From assembly GCA_950106755.1 (NCBI GenBank), contig OX467089.1, positions 3,474,501 to 3,538,500 on the forward strand: 64,000 nucleotides of DNA. The letters run 5' to 3'. The stretch comes from Climacium dendroides (lineage: Eukaryota; Streptophyta; Bryopsida; Hypnales; Climaciaceae). Below, piece after piece: positions 1 through 11,240 of this stretch (position 1 is its first letter; each line of letters opens with the position of its first letter). The notes beneath the pieces were generated by a model. It was given only the letters and a program-made list of their open reading frames with translations. It made no database searches and was not told the origin of the DNA. The position numbers and the translations under genes are program-made.

Positions 1-780
1 CTCCAAACCAAGCAAATGTGTCATGAAAAGAATGGAGGAATTGATGGGCTGAAATCAATCAAGAACTCATGTTTGGAAATTAGTCCCAGCCTCTCTTGAA
101 TTTCAGACCCCCTTATTGATTACTGATGGAGTTGTGGTTGGTGATAGGTGGTTCTACTATACATTCAAATCGATTTTTTTGCAGTCTAATTGTGGCCTTC
201 GGATACCTACATTTGCCACCAATGGCTGCTCTTTCTGAGTGAAACAAAAATAACAGTAAGAGATCATAAGCCAGTACTACTTGGGAAAAGAAGTTTATTG
301 TAGCAAACAAACACATGCCCCTAAATCACTCTGGATTTGGTCACGAGTAGACTCACTTGCTGTCTCTTGACGTAAGAGGGAGTCAGGGACCACAAACACA
401 TACTTCGTACATAATAAAAACGAGGTAATTTTTCCTCAGCACATTGAAACTGGACATTGTGTTCAACTTCCAAAACCTCAAACCAACGACAAAAGACTGT
501 AAATCTCACAGTTCGAACTCTTGAAAAAAAGGAGAAACGACAGTGGTATGATCATACAGTATATCCTTCATGGATGCTAATCCCAATTGGGTCCAATATG
601 AACACTATCACTATAGTACTGTCCACAAATGCACTCTGGCACTTGCTGGCTGTTCCCTGTTCCATAAAATTCTGCTCTGAACCACCACCTTCCACTTTAG
701 AATGCTTGAATTCCAGAAACTCCCTGTGGAGGGGCAAAAAAATGTGGGCTCGACAAATAGAAATAGAAAAACCAACTCCA
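1..780. other. 3' flank of the EGY3-like gene
   Basis: No convincing gene is seen here. The stretch should hold the 3' UTR and terminator of the minus-strand EGY3-like gene that ends at 781. The short open frames lack family resemblance and overlap each other on both strands. Confidence 0.5.
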
Positions 781-2898
781 TCACGATAGCGTTGGAACAA
801 AAGCGCCAACAGCAGCGACCACCATTGCTAATCCCAAAGCCTTCCGAAAGAAGCTGGGTTGTGTGGCCTCGTCAATTTGGAACCAGTCATCCATCAGCGC
901 TGGAATCGTGCCTACAACCCACGCGAGTGCCAACCAAGGCTCGTTCACAGCCAACGATACCGCCATGAGAAAAAACACTATCGACGTCACCACATGCTGC
1001 ACATCTCGGCCGAAAATCGCTGTCACGATGCGGCCCCCGTCGAGTATACCAACCGGGAGCAACCCCAAGGCTGAGGAATGAAGACCTAGTACACCTGCTA
1101 ATGCCAGAGGACTAAGCACCAGATTCAAATCCTCGCCCATTTCGCCACTTAAAGTTGCAATAGAAAGCTTGTGGAGTAGCCATGAGAAAGCGCTGGAATA
1201 TCTGAACAACTGCTCTGGTACCAACAGCAAGCCTTGAAAATCAGCCACTGCCGTTGAGTTTTCTCCTTGAGTGAAACTAGCGCCAATTAGAGCTCCTGAA
1301 ATGGCCAAAGAAGCGAGGGTGCTTGATATAGAGAGGTCAAATAGGGAAGTTCGCTCGGGTAAACAACCCTTGTAAAAAACGACTGTACTAAACAAACCTA
1401 GATGTGGAACTGGTAACGAGAACGGCAACCTAACCATGTGGGAGACATTGTACAACGCAGCCACTGCCTTTCTAGCTAACCATCCACCGGCAGTTACCCC
1501 AAACAATCCCAGCGGCACAAGAGCCCCTTGGAAATTCACCTCATCAAACGCTACATCTGCATTTGCAAACTGCAGGGCCCCCAGCACAACACCAAATACA
1601 AGGCCACTGGCAAGTACGACATCTCCCTTCTCTGCGAACGTGAACGACAAAAGCTCATGCTTGTGTGCAATGAGAACACCACTGGTATTTGTCTCCGGCA
1701 CCCTATCTAACAAAATTGCAACAAGTCCTTCAAATTTCGCGTCCAACATTTTCTGTATAGCCTGACGAGCAAGCGATGGCGTCGTTCTCCAATTGCCAGA
1801 GAAGATCAGTCCCTGCCGACACTTCACCGCCTTTCCGGAAGGCTCAAACCCATGGCCAGTCACCGCATGCTCCAGAAGCTCCGTCTCATCCAACGGTACG
1901 GTGAGCGTCTCCTTATGCTTATACTTATAGTACATGTTATACAGTAAATCCGCTTCAATGGCTAAGCTCTCGTGTGTATTAAGAGAGAAGCCGTCCGGAC
2001 CGGTGAACATGGAAGAAATGTAAAACCCTAGAGATTGCACGTACACGAGAATGTTGTCGAGCGATCTGCGCAGCTGGATATCCTCGGGAAAGGTTTTCAA
2101 GGTGGAGACCGTTTTTGGAACAGGCGAAGCGCGCAACATGGCTTGCGTGGAGAAAAACTCCCCGTCCCCTAACATTTTCATCAAATCCCCAAGCTCAAGC
2201 AACGCGTCGGTCATGAGAATGATAAAAGCAGGGTAGAAGTCGTCCAACGTGTTAATCTCTAAAGGCTCGTCGCCAAGATCCTCCAGGCGTGCGAAGTAGG
2301 CGCCATCGAAGCGATTCTCGTCGTTTCGGGCTTCCACGTCGAAGGAGAGCGGCACCGTGGGTTTTGGTTTCTCATCACTCTCGAACCGCTCTCGCCTCTT
2401 CTTCATGTTCTGCTCGATCAAACTCAAGCCACTACTACTGCTCTTCTCGCCTCCCCCCGACTTCACCACCTCTTCCAAAATCTCCATAAGTCCATTCATC
2501 GTCAAGCCACCGTTCTTGCCCGTGGCGTCCTTCTTCGTCACAGCTTCCAACTGCTTCATCACGGAGGGCGAAATCTCCACGTCCACTCTCCCGGAATTGC
2601 TGGCACTCGCCTCCTTCCCTTCCTTACTCTCGCCATTACTCTCACTCAATTCGTTCTCACCGTCCCCATCGCCATCGCCGCTACTCCGAACGAGCACACG
2701 TCGCCGCACATACCCCTGTCGCCCTAAATCCTGGGAATTTGCAGAGAGAGAGTGGCGGGGTCGAAATCTCGCCCTGCGAAAGCTCCTGAAGCTCCAATCG
2801 TCGAATTTGGCAGAGGCGGAAGGCAACGACAGGAGTGCAGGAGGAGACGCAGTAGTTGATGGTGCGCCAGCGATGGCGCAAGCTGGGAGCAGCGCCAT
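781..2898 (-). CDS. EGY3-like site-2 protease homologue, probably plastid and catalytically dead
   Basis: Single uninterrupted frame of 705 aa. The first ATG is at 2898; the frame runs open four codons further upstream, beginning with GTG, but has no earlier ATG. The N-terminus is rich in Ser, Ala and Arg, as expected of a chloroplast transit peptide, followed by an acidic low-complexity stretch. The C-terminal third has several hydrophobic segments and aligns with plant EGY (S2P/M50) proteins. The motif LLPVGILDGGR (about residues 613-623) matches the third S2P motif with its zinc-ligand Asp. The HExxH site is replaced by GVTAGGWLARK (467-477), and the following GPxxG-like segment by SSTLASLAIS. 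Loss of HExxH is the hallmark of EGY3, a thylakoid pseudoprotease linked to stress responses in Arabidopsis. The protein is longer than Arabidopsis EGY3 (about 570 aa), mainly at the N-terminus. It has no introns, unlike the Arabidopsis genes. It lies head-to-head with DUF427 copy A, 1.0 kb apart. Confidence 0.85.
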   Translation of the reverse strand: MALLPACAIAGAPSTTASPPALLSLPSASAKFDDWSFRSFRRARFRPRHSLSANSQDLGRQGYVRRRVLVRSSGDGDGDGENELSESNGESKEGKEASASNSGRVDVEISPSVMKQLEAVTKKDATGKNGGLTMNGLMEILEEVVKSGGGEKSSSSGLSLIEQNMKKRRERFESDEKPKPTVPLSFDVEARNDENRFDGAYFARLEDLGDEPLEINTLDDFYPAFIILMTDALLELGDLMKMLGDGEFFSTQAMLRASPVPKTVSTLKTFPEDIQLRRSLDNILVYVQSLGFYISSMFTGPDGFSLNTHESLAIEADLLYNMYYKYKHKETLTVPLDETELLEHAVTGHGFEPSGKAVKCRQGLIFSGNWRTTPSLARQAIQKMLDAKFEGLVAILLDRVPETNTSGVLIAHKHELLSFTFAEKGDVVLASGLVFGVVLGALQFANADVAFDEVNFQGALVPLGLFGVTAGGWLARKAVAALYNVSHMVRLPFSLPVPHLGLFSTVVFYKGCLPERTSLFDLSISSTLASLAISGALIGASFTQGENSTAVADFQGLLLVPEQLFRYSSAFSWLLHKLSIATLSGEMGEDLNLVLSPLALAGVLGLHSSALGLLPVGILDGGRIVTAIFGRDVQHVVTSIVFFLMAVSLAVNEPWLALAWVVGTIPALMDDWFQIDEATQPSFFRKALGLAMVVAAVGAFVPTLS

Positions 2899-2984
2899 AG
2901 CCCCCGCCACCGAAGTTGGGCAAATTCCAGGAGAAGAGCGAAATTCAGAGAATTATTAGAGGAATGGCGCCATATGAATTTGCA

Positions 2985-3571
2985 ACGCCTCACCTCAATT
3001 CTTCTCTCCAATCCTAGGGTTTGCTTCTTCCTTCCAGCGTAAGAACTAACATCTGCGGATACAGGCACAAGTACGTCCTCTTAAACCACCTCAAAATCTC
3101 CACGGAGGGCAAATTAAGCCTATCCCTACATATTCTCTTGACGGAAGACTTCAATTCGGTTCACGCTTTAGATAAAATCAAGCAAAATGCCGAACTGCAA
3201 GGAAACCTGATTCACTCTTCTTTTTTTATTAGACCATAGTCCATGACCACTATCTGCCTCAACACCAAACTAAAAGAATGCACTTCTGATAAAAAAATTC
3301 GGCAACGAACTCACAGATCAATGCAATCAAATCACGTCTTCTGATACCAAACTTAAATTAAATTCGATGCCATGCCCTGTAGCAATTCGCCGAAACCATC
3401 CCCGGACTTCACCGAAACACTGTCATACCCAAAATTTCTCACACTCCAGATCCTCGTATCCACATATCCACTTGCCCACGACCTAAGTTCAAACCAGAGC
3501 ACCGTAGCAAAACCATTAATGCCGAATTACCGAGGCTTGTAGAAAGCACTATGAAAACCTGCAATGTCTGG
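2985..3571 (-). promoter_or_regulatory. EGY3-like 5' leader, homologous to the EXS leader
   Basis: Begins 87 bp upstream of the EGY3-like ATG. Read on the minus strand, it aligns end to end with plus-strand 19105-19713, which precedes the EXS start. By eye the match is roughly 75-80 percent with few indels. Both copies contain a possible 3' splice site (CCGCAG|ATG here, CTTCAG|ATG in the EXS copy), so it may be a 5'-UTR intron plus the start of the next leader exon. A transcript would be needed to confirm the splicing. Confidence 0.65.
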
Positions 3572-5568
3572 CTACACCCGCTTGATACCTGACAAACAAT
3601 ACCCGGATAGTGGTGCACACCGGTATCTCCACGGGTATACCAGCCCCGTCTGAATCGACCGTCACCAGACAGCCCGCAGTCGCTCTTTCGCAAGAAGCTC
3701 ACGCCGTTCCTGGTGAGACTCCTTCTCCGTCAATTGCCAAATTGATTGCCACAAAATTCTTGTCTATCATAAGTAATCCTCACTCCTCTCATCGCTCCTT
3801 CTCATCGCCATTGTTGTCGAAGTTCAAGCGCCACAATTCCGAGCTTCGCCTTCTTCAGGTGTGACTGAAGCTTCCTTCATTCGCGTACCTGGCCTGCAAT
3901 GGCGACCCGGGCCATTTGGAACGGTGCAGTGATCGCCGCGACCGACTCCTACGAAGTGGTGGAGGGCAATGTCTACTTCCCGCCTTCCTCCGTCGACATG
4001 AAGTACGCCAAGCCCAGCAATACGCACACCACCTGCGGTACTACTTTCTCTGGCATTTCGTAAAAAAACTTGGAGTTGAAGGGTGGCACAATCGAGGAGA
4101 AAGGTTTTAAGGTGTAGTTGGCATGTGGAACGGCTAGAGAATTTGGAGTTCATCCCTCGTCGCTTTGTAATGGTTGGAGCTTTCTTGATTGAGTTATAAA
4201 TTTCGAAGTCATTGTGGTGTCTGTGTGATAACCTTTGCTGAACTTAAAATGCTTATTCTTAACTTTCTTACAAAGCTACAATTTCTCCAAATGGAATGCG
4301 ATGTTTTCATTGGCTTCAGATTGTCTTCGTTTATGATGGTGATTTCAATTGCAATTAGGAGAAATTGTGAACCACTCTGAATTGGGGTTTCCTTTCTTGA
4401 TTGGGCAGGTTGGAAAGGGCTAGCGTCGTACTACACCATAGAAGTGGATGGCAAGGAGAACAAGGATGCTGCGTGGTTTTACCCATCGCCAAAACCTGCT
4501 GCACAGAACATCAAGGTGCGTTGGGACCGTGAGAACCAACAAAGATTTTTTGTTTCATCTTTTTGTTTGAAGTGGATGGGAACACGTGTGCCCATTTTCT
4601 GCAGTTGTAGTTGACTTCACTTTGTTTTGACATGAAATTTCCTTCCTGGGCGTGAAATGTTGAGGTGTGGGTGGATCTTCCTATTTGCTTGAAGGCTCCG
4701 GCCGATATTTTGTGTCTTGTCCTATTTCATGCCTGAAAGCGTGAAGTGTTGAATGGTGTTCGAAGTTGTGAGTTAGGCAGTGCTCCATTAATGTAGACCA
4801 GGTGATGACGGTCAAGGATAGGGTTCTTAAGAATCATTTGCATGTCGTTATCCATTGAGTTGTTGGATGGCAAGTGAACTGATTGCCTGTCAATTGTTTT
4901 TCACAACCATAGTTTGGATTGCCATCATTGAATGTAATGGCAATGGCAATGGTATTTTAAACTAGCAATGCATGTTTGTGCATTTGCATATCTTCTACAT
5001 CAGATTTAGTAGTAGTTTGTGAGAGTGCAACTAAGAAGGGCTTGTAGATTGGGTTCTAGTCCTCTCTGCTATATTCTTTGTGATGTTAGTTTCAAAACCC
5101 CACTTTGGTATTACGTAGTTTTTGGTTGCTCATATAGAAGTTTTATAGGTTGTAGGTTATATCTTTCTAAACTAGCCAATGAGAGAGTGGCGTTGTTGCC
5201 TTGAAATTGGGACTTGACAGTATGTGAACTAATAATAGCGGTTGCAGGATTATGTGGCCTTCTACAAAGGAGTGACAATTGAGAAAGCTGCGAAGGCATA
5301 AATTGTTAGCAATGGTGGTGGTGGTGTAGTTTTTTCAACTTAGAGATGTCAAAGAATATACAAGTATGGCATTGGGTGCATTATGCAAAATTGTTGATGT
5401 TCTCATATGTGATCTAAAATAGAAGGTTCTTTCACTATGTGTAATTATCATGTGTAGTTTCAATACTTTGTGAAGTTGTTTAATGTATTGGATTGTTTGC
5501 TATATGATTAAGTTGTTGACTTTGTTTTGAATGTAGTTCTTAGACTACTCAAAATGAAATAGAAAATG
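3572..5568 (+). repeat. Arm A of a perfect 1,997-bp inverted duplication (contains the DUF427 gene)
   Basis: Each position x in this arm pairs with position 18189-x in the arm at 12621-14617. Both arms are 1,997 bp. All overlapping translated frames are identical, and every intron and flank stretch I compared matched base for base with no indel. At the left edge, identity stops at CTACACCCG, apart from a chance-level GTCTG shared just outside. At the right edge it stops at GAAAATG. No target-site duplication is evident. Confidence 0.95.
3899..5301 (+). CDS. DUF427 domain protein, copy A
   Basis: Three exons: 3899-4037, 4409-4515 and 5248-5301, all with GT-AG junctions and consistent phases. 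They encode 99 aa, almost exactly one DUF427 domain. Diagnostic parts are AIWNGAVIA near the N-terminus, VEGNVYFPPSSV, the CGWKGLASYYTIEVDG centre, DAAWFYPSPKPAAQNIK, and the C-terminal YVAFYKG. DUF427 is a small beta-rich family common in bacteria and fungi and present in some plants; its biochemical role is not established. There is no signal peptide or membrane segment, so a soluble protein is inferred. The ATG at 3899 starts the domain directly. The gene is divergent from EGY3-like. An apparently exact second copy lies inverted at 12888-14290. Confidence 0.88.
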
Positions 5569-6160
5569 AATTGAGCATTTAGTACACTTGACCATACAAG
5601 TGGCTAAAAATTTTGAAGAGAGAGGTCTAAAGTTCTTTGACCTAGTGCACTACATGTTAGTGTTATAATCAATGTTTTTGTTAGTAAAGTGTTTTGGATT
5701 CCTCAATTTTCATAGAACTTTGAATTTGGGGATATGAATTGTGTTATACAGTTACTTCATCATTAGGATCATCTATATATAGATATTATTAATGATGGTT
5801 TGAAGAGTTTAACCAATTTGTAAGTGGTTTGAGTTTGGGTTAGGTAGCTTGGGTACTTTGAAGGAATTTGACCAATTGTGCATGAAAATTGAAATTCCAT
5901 GTTTTTAAAGTTTTGAGAGGATTGAGAAATCCTAAACACATTTTTAATACTAACATGTTATTTGAATCACTAGCATGTAGAATAGCAAGTCAAGAAACTT
6001 TAGTCTTCTCTCTTCTAACTTTGCGTTACTTTCATATTCGAGTCTATTGAACACAATAAAGTCTATCCTCATATTTTGCTTACTTTTGTTTTTTGCATTT
6101 TCCCAGTTCTTTCTTTATAGAAGAATCATTTCTATGTGCCCACTTTTTCTTTAGTACTAC
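5569..6160. other. AT-rich spacer, no gene seen
   Basis: Begins where identity with arm B stops. AT-rich, with no open frame of note and no clear repeat until the satellite starts near 6160. Confidence 0.5.
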
Positions 6161-7995
6161 AATGAATACTAGTGTACCTTGTGCCGTTGCCACAGTCAAA
6201 ACAAAAGTAAAAGTAATTTTTTATTCTTTTAGAACCAAAAACAACTCAAAAATGCATAACTTTCTCACCATGAGTCGAAATGCCACGAAACAAAGCTTGT
6301 GCACCCCTCCTCGCCGAGAACTTTCCAATGGTGCCAAGATTGTGACCAAAATATAAGTAAAAGTGATTTTTTAAGTTTTTAGAACAAAAAATAATTCAAA
6401 AATACACAACTTTCACACCGTACGTCTAAACGCCATGAAACCAAGCCGATGCACCCTTCCTCGTTGAGGCCTTTCCGACAGTACCAAGTACACAACCGGG
6501 GGACGCATGGTCCGGGAAATCTTAATGTGACAAACAAACAAACAAACAAACAAACAAAACAAACAAAACAAACAAAACAAAACAAACATCCTGAACAAAT
6601 AAACATCCTGTCTTAATAGAAGAGACTAGAGTGCCTTGTGGTGTTGCCACAATCAAAACAAAAGTAAAAGTAATTTTCTAATTTTTTTAAAAATAAAAAC
6701 AACTCAAAAATACATAACTTTCACACTATGAGTCGGAACGCCACGAAACCAAGCCTGTGCACCCCTCCTCGTTGAGGGCTTTCCGACGGTACCAAGATTG
6801 CGACCAACATATAAGAAAAAATAGTTTTCTAATTTTCTAGAACCAAAAATAACTAAAAAATGCACAACTTTCACACCGTATGTCGGAAGGCCACGGAAGC
6901 AAGCCGGTGCACCCCTCCTCGCCGAGGGCTTTCCGATGGTACCAAGCATGCGACTAGGGGACGCACGGTCTGGGAGATCTCAACGTGACAAACAAAACAA
7001 AAAAAAAAAAACATGTTGTCTTAATAGAAGAGACTAGAGTGCCCTGTGGCGTTGCCACAATCAAAACAAAAGTAAAAATATTTTTTTAAATTCTTTTAGA
7101 ACCAAAAACAACTCAAAAATCCATAACTTACTCACCGTGAGTCGAAATCCCACAAAATTAAGCCTGTGCACCCCTCTTCGCTGGGAGCTTTCCAATGGTA
7201 CTAAAATTGTGACTAAAATATAAGAAAAAGTAATTTTCTAATTTTTTTAAATACTTCAAATTCAATAACTTTCACACTGTGAGTCCGAACGCCACGAAAC
7301 CAAGCGTGTGCACCCCTCCTCACCAAGGGCTTTCCCACAATACCAAGATTGCGACCCAAATATAAGAAAAAATAATTTTCTAATTTTTTAGAACCAAAAA
7401 TAACTTGAAAATGCACAACTTTCACACCATACGTCCGAAGGCTACGAAACCAAGCTGATGCACCCCTCCTTGCCGAGGGCTTTCCGGCAATACCAAGCAC
7501 GCGACCGAGGGACGCACGGTCCGAGAGATCTCAACGTGACAAACAAAACAAACCACCTATCTTAATAGAAGAGACTAGAGTGCCCTGTGGCATTGCCACA
7601 ATCAAAACAAAAGTAAAAGTAATTTTCTAATATTTTTAGAACCAAAAACAACTCAAAAATCCATAACTTTCTCACTATGAGTTGGAATGCCGCAAAACCA
7701 AGCCTGTGCACCCCTCCTCGCTGAGGACTTTCCGACGGTATGAAGATTGCGACCAAAATATAAGAAAAAGTAATTTTCTAATTTTTCAAAACCAAAAATA
7801 ACTCAAAAATGCACAACTTCCACACTGTACGACTAAACGCCACGGAACCAAGCTGGTGCACTCCTCCTTGCCGAGGGCTTTCAGACAGTACCAAGCACGC
7901 GAGTAGGGGACGCACGGTCTAAGAGATCTCAACGTGACAAACAAAACAAACAAACAAACAAACAAACAAAACAAACCACCTGTCTTAATAGAAGA
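6160..7995. repeat. Satellite with higher-order structure
   Basis: About nine units of about 140 bp. Each carries GTGCACCCCTCCTCG, then a GGGCTTTCCGACGGTACCAAG-like core, then an A-rich stretch. They are grouped into four blocks of about 410-540 bp (roughly 6160-6610, 6610-7015, 7020-7560, 7562-7995). Each block starts with a segment containing GTTGCCACAATCAAAAC, carries two or three units, and, in most blocks, closes with ATCTCAACGTGACAAAC, a (CAAA)n tract and CTTAATAGAAGAG. Minus-strand frames through it encode a repeated peptide containing GKPSARRGA. That is a by-product of the repeat, not a gene. Confidence 0.85.
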
Positions 7996-9512
7996 GATAT
8001 ATGACAATACATTTATAATACAAAAGGGTTATAAAAAATAAAAAAACAAAATACAAAATTTTCTAATAATTTGACAGAAACAATGAGATTATTGAAGGTA
8101 GAAAAAGTGGGATAAGAATATGGAATACCCTAAACTCTAAATTACTTCAAAAAGGATTATGAATTTCGTAAAAGAATATAAAACATCTAGTTTACTAATA
8201 GCTTTGTAAAAAATAACTTTTGTAGAATAAGTGGTAGATAACCTTGGCTTAAAGTAGAATATATTTTGCTTTTGTTTTTACAATTTCTATTTGTAACTAT
8301 CTTTCTATAGTTCTTATTATGAAGCTTTAAAAAAAACTAGTTGAGTCAGCCCACTTTCCAAAACTGTAATAAAATTTCAAATAATACATTAATTAAGTTA
8401 ATTAATATTGAGAGTGATTTTCAAAGAGACGTTGTCAAAAAGTATGGGGTTTTGATATGCTATTCAAAAATAGAAATTGAAACCTTTTTTTGTAACTTCA
8501 ACTGTACAAAATTGAAGTAAAGTATTTAAATAGAGTGAAAAAAATTTTAGCCCATTTGACTATGTGGATTCAAAGATTATAATGTTTGAAGTGAGAGAAA
8601 AAACTTTTTTTCATTCCTATGAAACAGGATCAGCAGACTTCAAGCCCTCTTGGAGTAAAATTTTTTCTTTACACAAAAATGAGGATTTTAACCATTCATA
8701 AGTATACAATGTGAGGTTCACTCACAAAAAAAGTTTAGAAGCAATTGAGATGACTAGCTTACACTAAATCACCCTGCAATGCAAGGAGGTTAAATGAATT
8801 GGCATTATACTTGTTATTTTTGATGATTTTGTGCAATGAGGAAATTATTCATTTCAAATCCAAACAGTGAAAATTTAAAAACAAATATTTGGAATATGTC
8901 TTTAAATTTTCAAGAATTTTGACTTCACAAATTGCAAAATAATAGGACTTGAAGTAAAAAAAATATCTTTTCTTAAAACTGCCTCCAACATAGCTAATAA
9001 AGTTTGACTCCTCTTAGGACTAAAATTTGCTTTTTTTTGACAATTGCATGTCATATTTTATTAGTTATATACAACAAATGTTGATGAATTTTTTTGCAAA
9101 AGATTCCCCAAAGATTTCCAAATTGCCCAAGCTACACCAAAATTTCAAGGTAGCATAACTTTTGATCAGGGCACCCAATAAAACAAAAATTAGTTTTTCA
9201 TCAAGGAGGTATATGTTTACACATTGTATCAAAATTTCATGAACATCCAACCAGAAATGACTTTGAAAGAACTTACCCAAGATTTCTTGCATACATTGAA
9301 TAGACACTTGGTCCTTTAGGGGTTAATTATATCAACAATATTTACATCATAGACAGTTTACCTAAATTGAATTATGAAACTTTGGTTAGCATTGGCATTG
9401 GAGGCCTTGTTGAATTTTTGTGTGTGTATGTGTTGGTGTGGTTGCAATGTCTCTTTCTTCATTGACATTGTGAAAACAAATTGCTTTAAATTCTTAGCAA
9501 TTTTGGTCTGTA
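7996..9512. other. AT-rich gene-free DNA with an old dispersed repeat
   Basis: No gene recognised. The part from about 8440 to 8650 loosely resembles segments at about 37990-38100 and 41960-42290 (a GACNATGTGGATT...AAAGTGAAG-like series). It is probably a worn member of the same dispersed family. Confidence 0.4.
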
Positions 9513-9779
9513 TACTATAACAAAATTTGTATTTTATGGCTGCAAAAAATGACTACAATCAATCATAATATTGAAAAATGTGACTAAGGCAAAAATCATT
9601 GTAGATGACTTAAAATATAACTAGGTTCAATCATTACTAACTAATCACATTTCTTTTGAATCACATTTTCAATCATTTGGTTTTTGGTATAATTTTTATA
9701 TTTTGCCTATGTGGCGTACATGTTGACCACTTTTACAATTTGACTTTTTCTTGAGGTACCCGAGCAAAGAAAAAAAAAC

Positions 9780-10250
9780 TACGTGGCATGTAACTGAGTG
9801 CAATCATATTCTTTTGCTAATGTAGAATATGATTACAATGAGTCATATTTTGGCTGATGTGAAATATGACTATGATGAGTCATATTTTGAATGGCATGAC
9901 ACATGATACATGGACTCTATGTAATCATATTTTTTACTCACGTGAAATATGACTATGGTGAGTCGTATTTTGGCTAATGTAACATATGACTATAGTGAGT
10001 CATATTTTTTTGTTGATGTGTAATATGACAATTGTAAGTCATATTGTTTATTGATGTTGAATGTAACTCTTATGAGTCATGTTTTTTTATCGATGTTGAA
10101 TGTGGCTCTTATGAGTTACAATTTTGTTGATTTGGAATATGACTTGTGTAAATTTTTTTTTATGTATAATATGACTACAGTAAGTGATATTTTTGGTTGA
10201 TGTGAAATATGATTATTATGAGTCATATTTTAGTTGATATAGTAATTCAA
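9780..10250. repeat. Tandem array of short palindromes (ATATGACT...AGTCATAT)
   Basis: About nine to ten units of 45-60 bp. Most hold AATATGACT, a loop of about six bases, then AGTCATATT, so each unit can fold into a stem. The position just inside a CACTA-type end fits the subterminal transposase-binding repeats of that superfamily. Confidence 0.75.
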
Positions 10251-10699
10251 TTGAATGTCACTGGTAATTTTGTAACCAAATGTAATTATATAGTTATACA
10301 TCAATATGGTTTAGCTACTTAAAAAAAGAATTAATGCAAGTAAAATGAATATACATGATTAAGAAGATGTACAAGAAGCAATCATATTTGAAAAAGGAAA
10401 ATGCAAAAAAAAATGTAAATTTTTTCAAAGACATTTATTTGTCATTAATATAAAATATAGTAAAAATATTACAATGACTCATTTTATGATTGAATATTCA
10501 CACATGCTTGTAAGATCCATATTACTTACATAAAGTTGTTGATTCTATTGTATTGTAAATAGCTTTCAATGACTTTGCTTCAACTTTAGTGCCTACATAC
10601 ACAATCAAAGAGGTCAATTTTAGTGAATGAATAATAAAGGTTAATCTTTAAAGATTTATGGCAATGCAAATATGTAGTGTAAGTTAAGGGTGAAAAAAA

Positions 10700-11240
10700 G
10701 CCAAAACAACTATGTCTTTAAAAATTACAAGAAATAAAAATAATAATAATAATGGAGATGAAAAAAATAAGAAGCAAAAGGTGGCAAGTACTAGGAGGTA
10801 GCATCAAATAAGAGCTAAAATGCAACAAAAGACAACAAAAGGCAACAAGTAAAAGACAACAAGTAAAAGGCAGCAAGAAGCAAGAATAATATGAAAATTA
10901 ACGTGCAACAAAAAGAAAAAAGAACAAGAATTAAAAAACAATAATAGGCAAGATCTAAAAGATAATAAGAGGAAAAAATTTAAGATGCAACTAAAAGCAA
11001 CAACTAAGAAGGAACAACTAAGAAATAACAACTAAGAGATTCACAATAACTAAAAAGTAACAAATAAGAGACTCACAACAACTAAAAACAACAATTAAAA
11101 GATGCACAACAACCAAGAAGCAACAACTAAGAGAAAACCAAAAAAAAATAACAAAAAACAAAAGAGACGAAGCAACAAGAAGTAAAAAGAAATAAGAGTT
11201 AAAAAAAACAAATGAATAGGGAAGAGAAGGCAAATGAAGT
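10700..11240. repeat. A-rich AAC/AAG low-complexity tract
   Basis: Strand-asymmetric run of AACAACTAAGAAG-like words. An inverted counterpart lies at about 14760-15060, within element 2. The minus-strand hydrophobic frames here are composition artefacts. Confidence 0.6.

Noticed and set aside
6379..8007. Minus-strand frames of 60-95 codons with a repeated GKPSARRGA peptide
   Set aside because: They follow the satellite period exactly and are interrupted differently in each block, so they are by-products of the repeat.
10804..11233. Minus-strand hydrophobic frames resembling membrane proteins
   Set aside because: They arise from the A-rich AAC/AAG tract; Phe, Leu and Ser runs are compositional.
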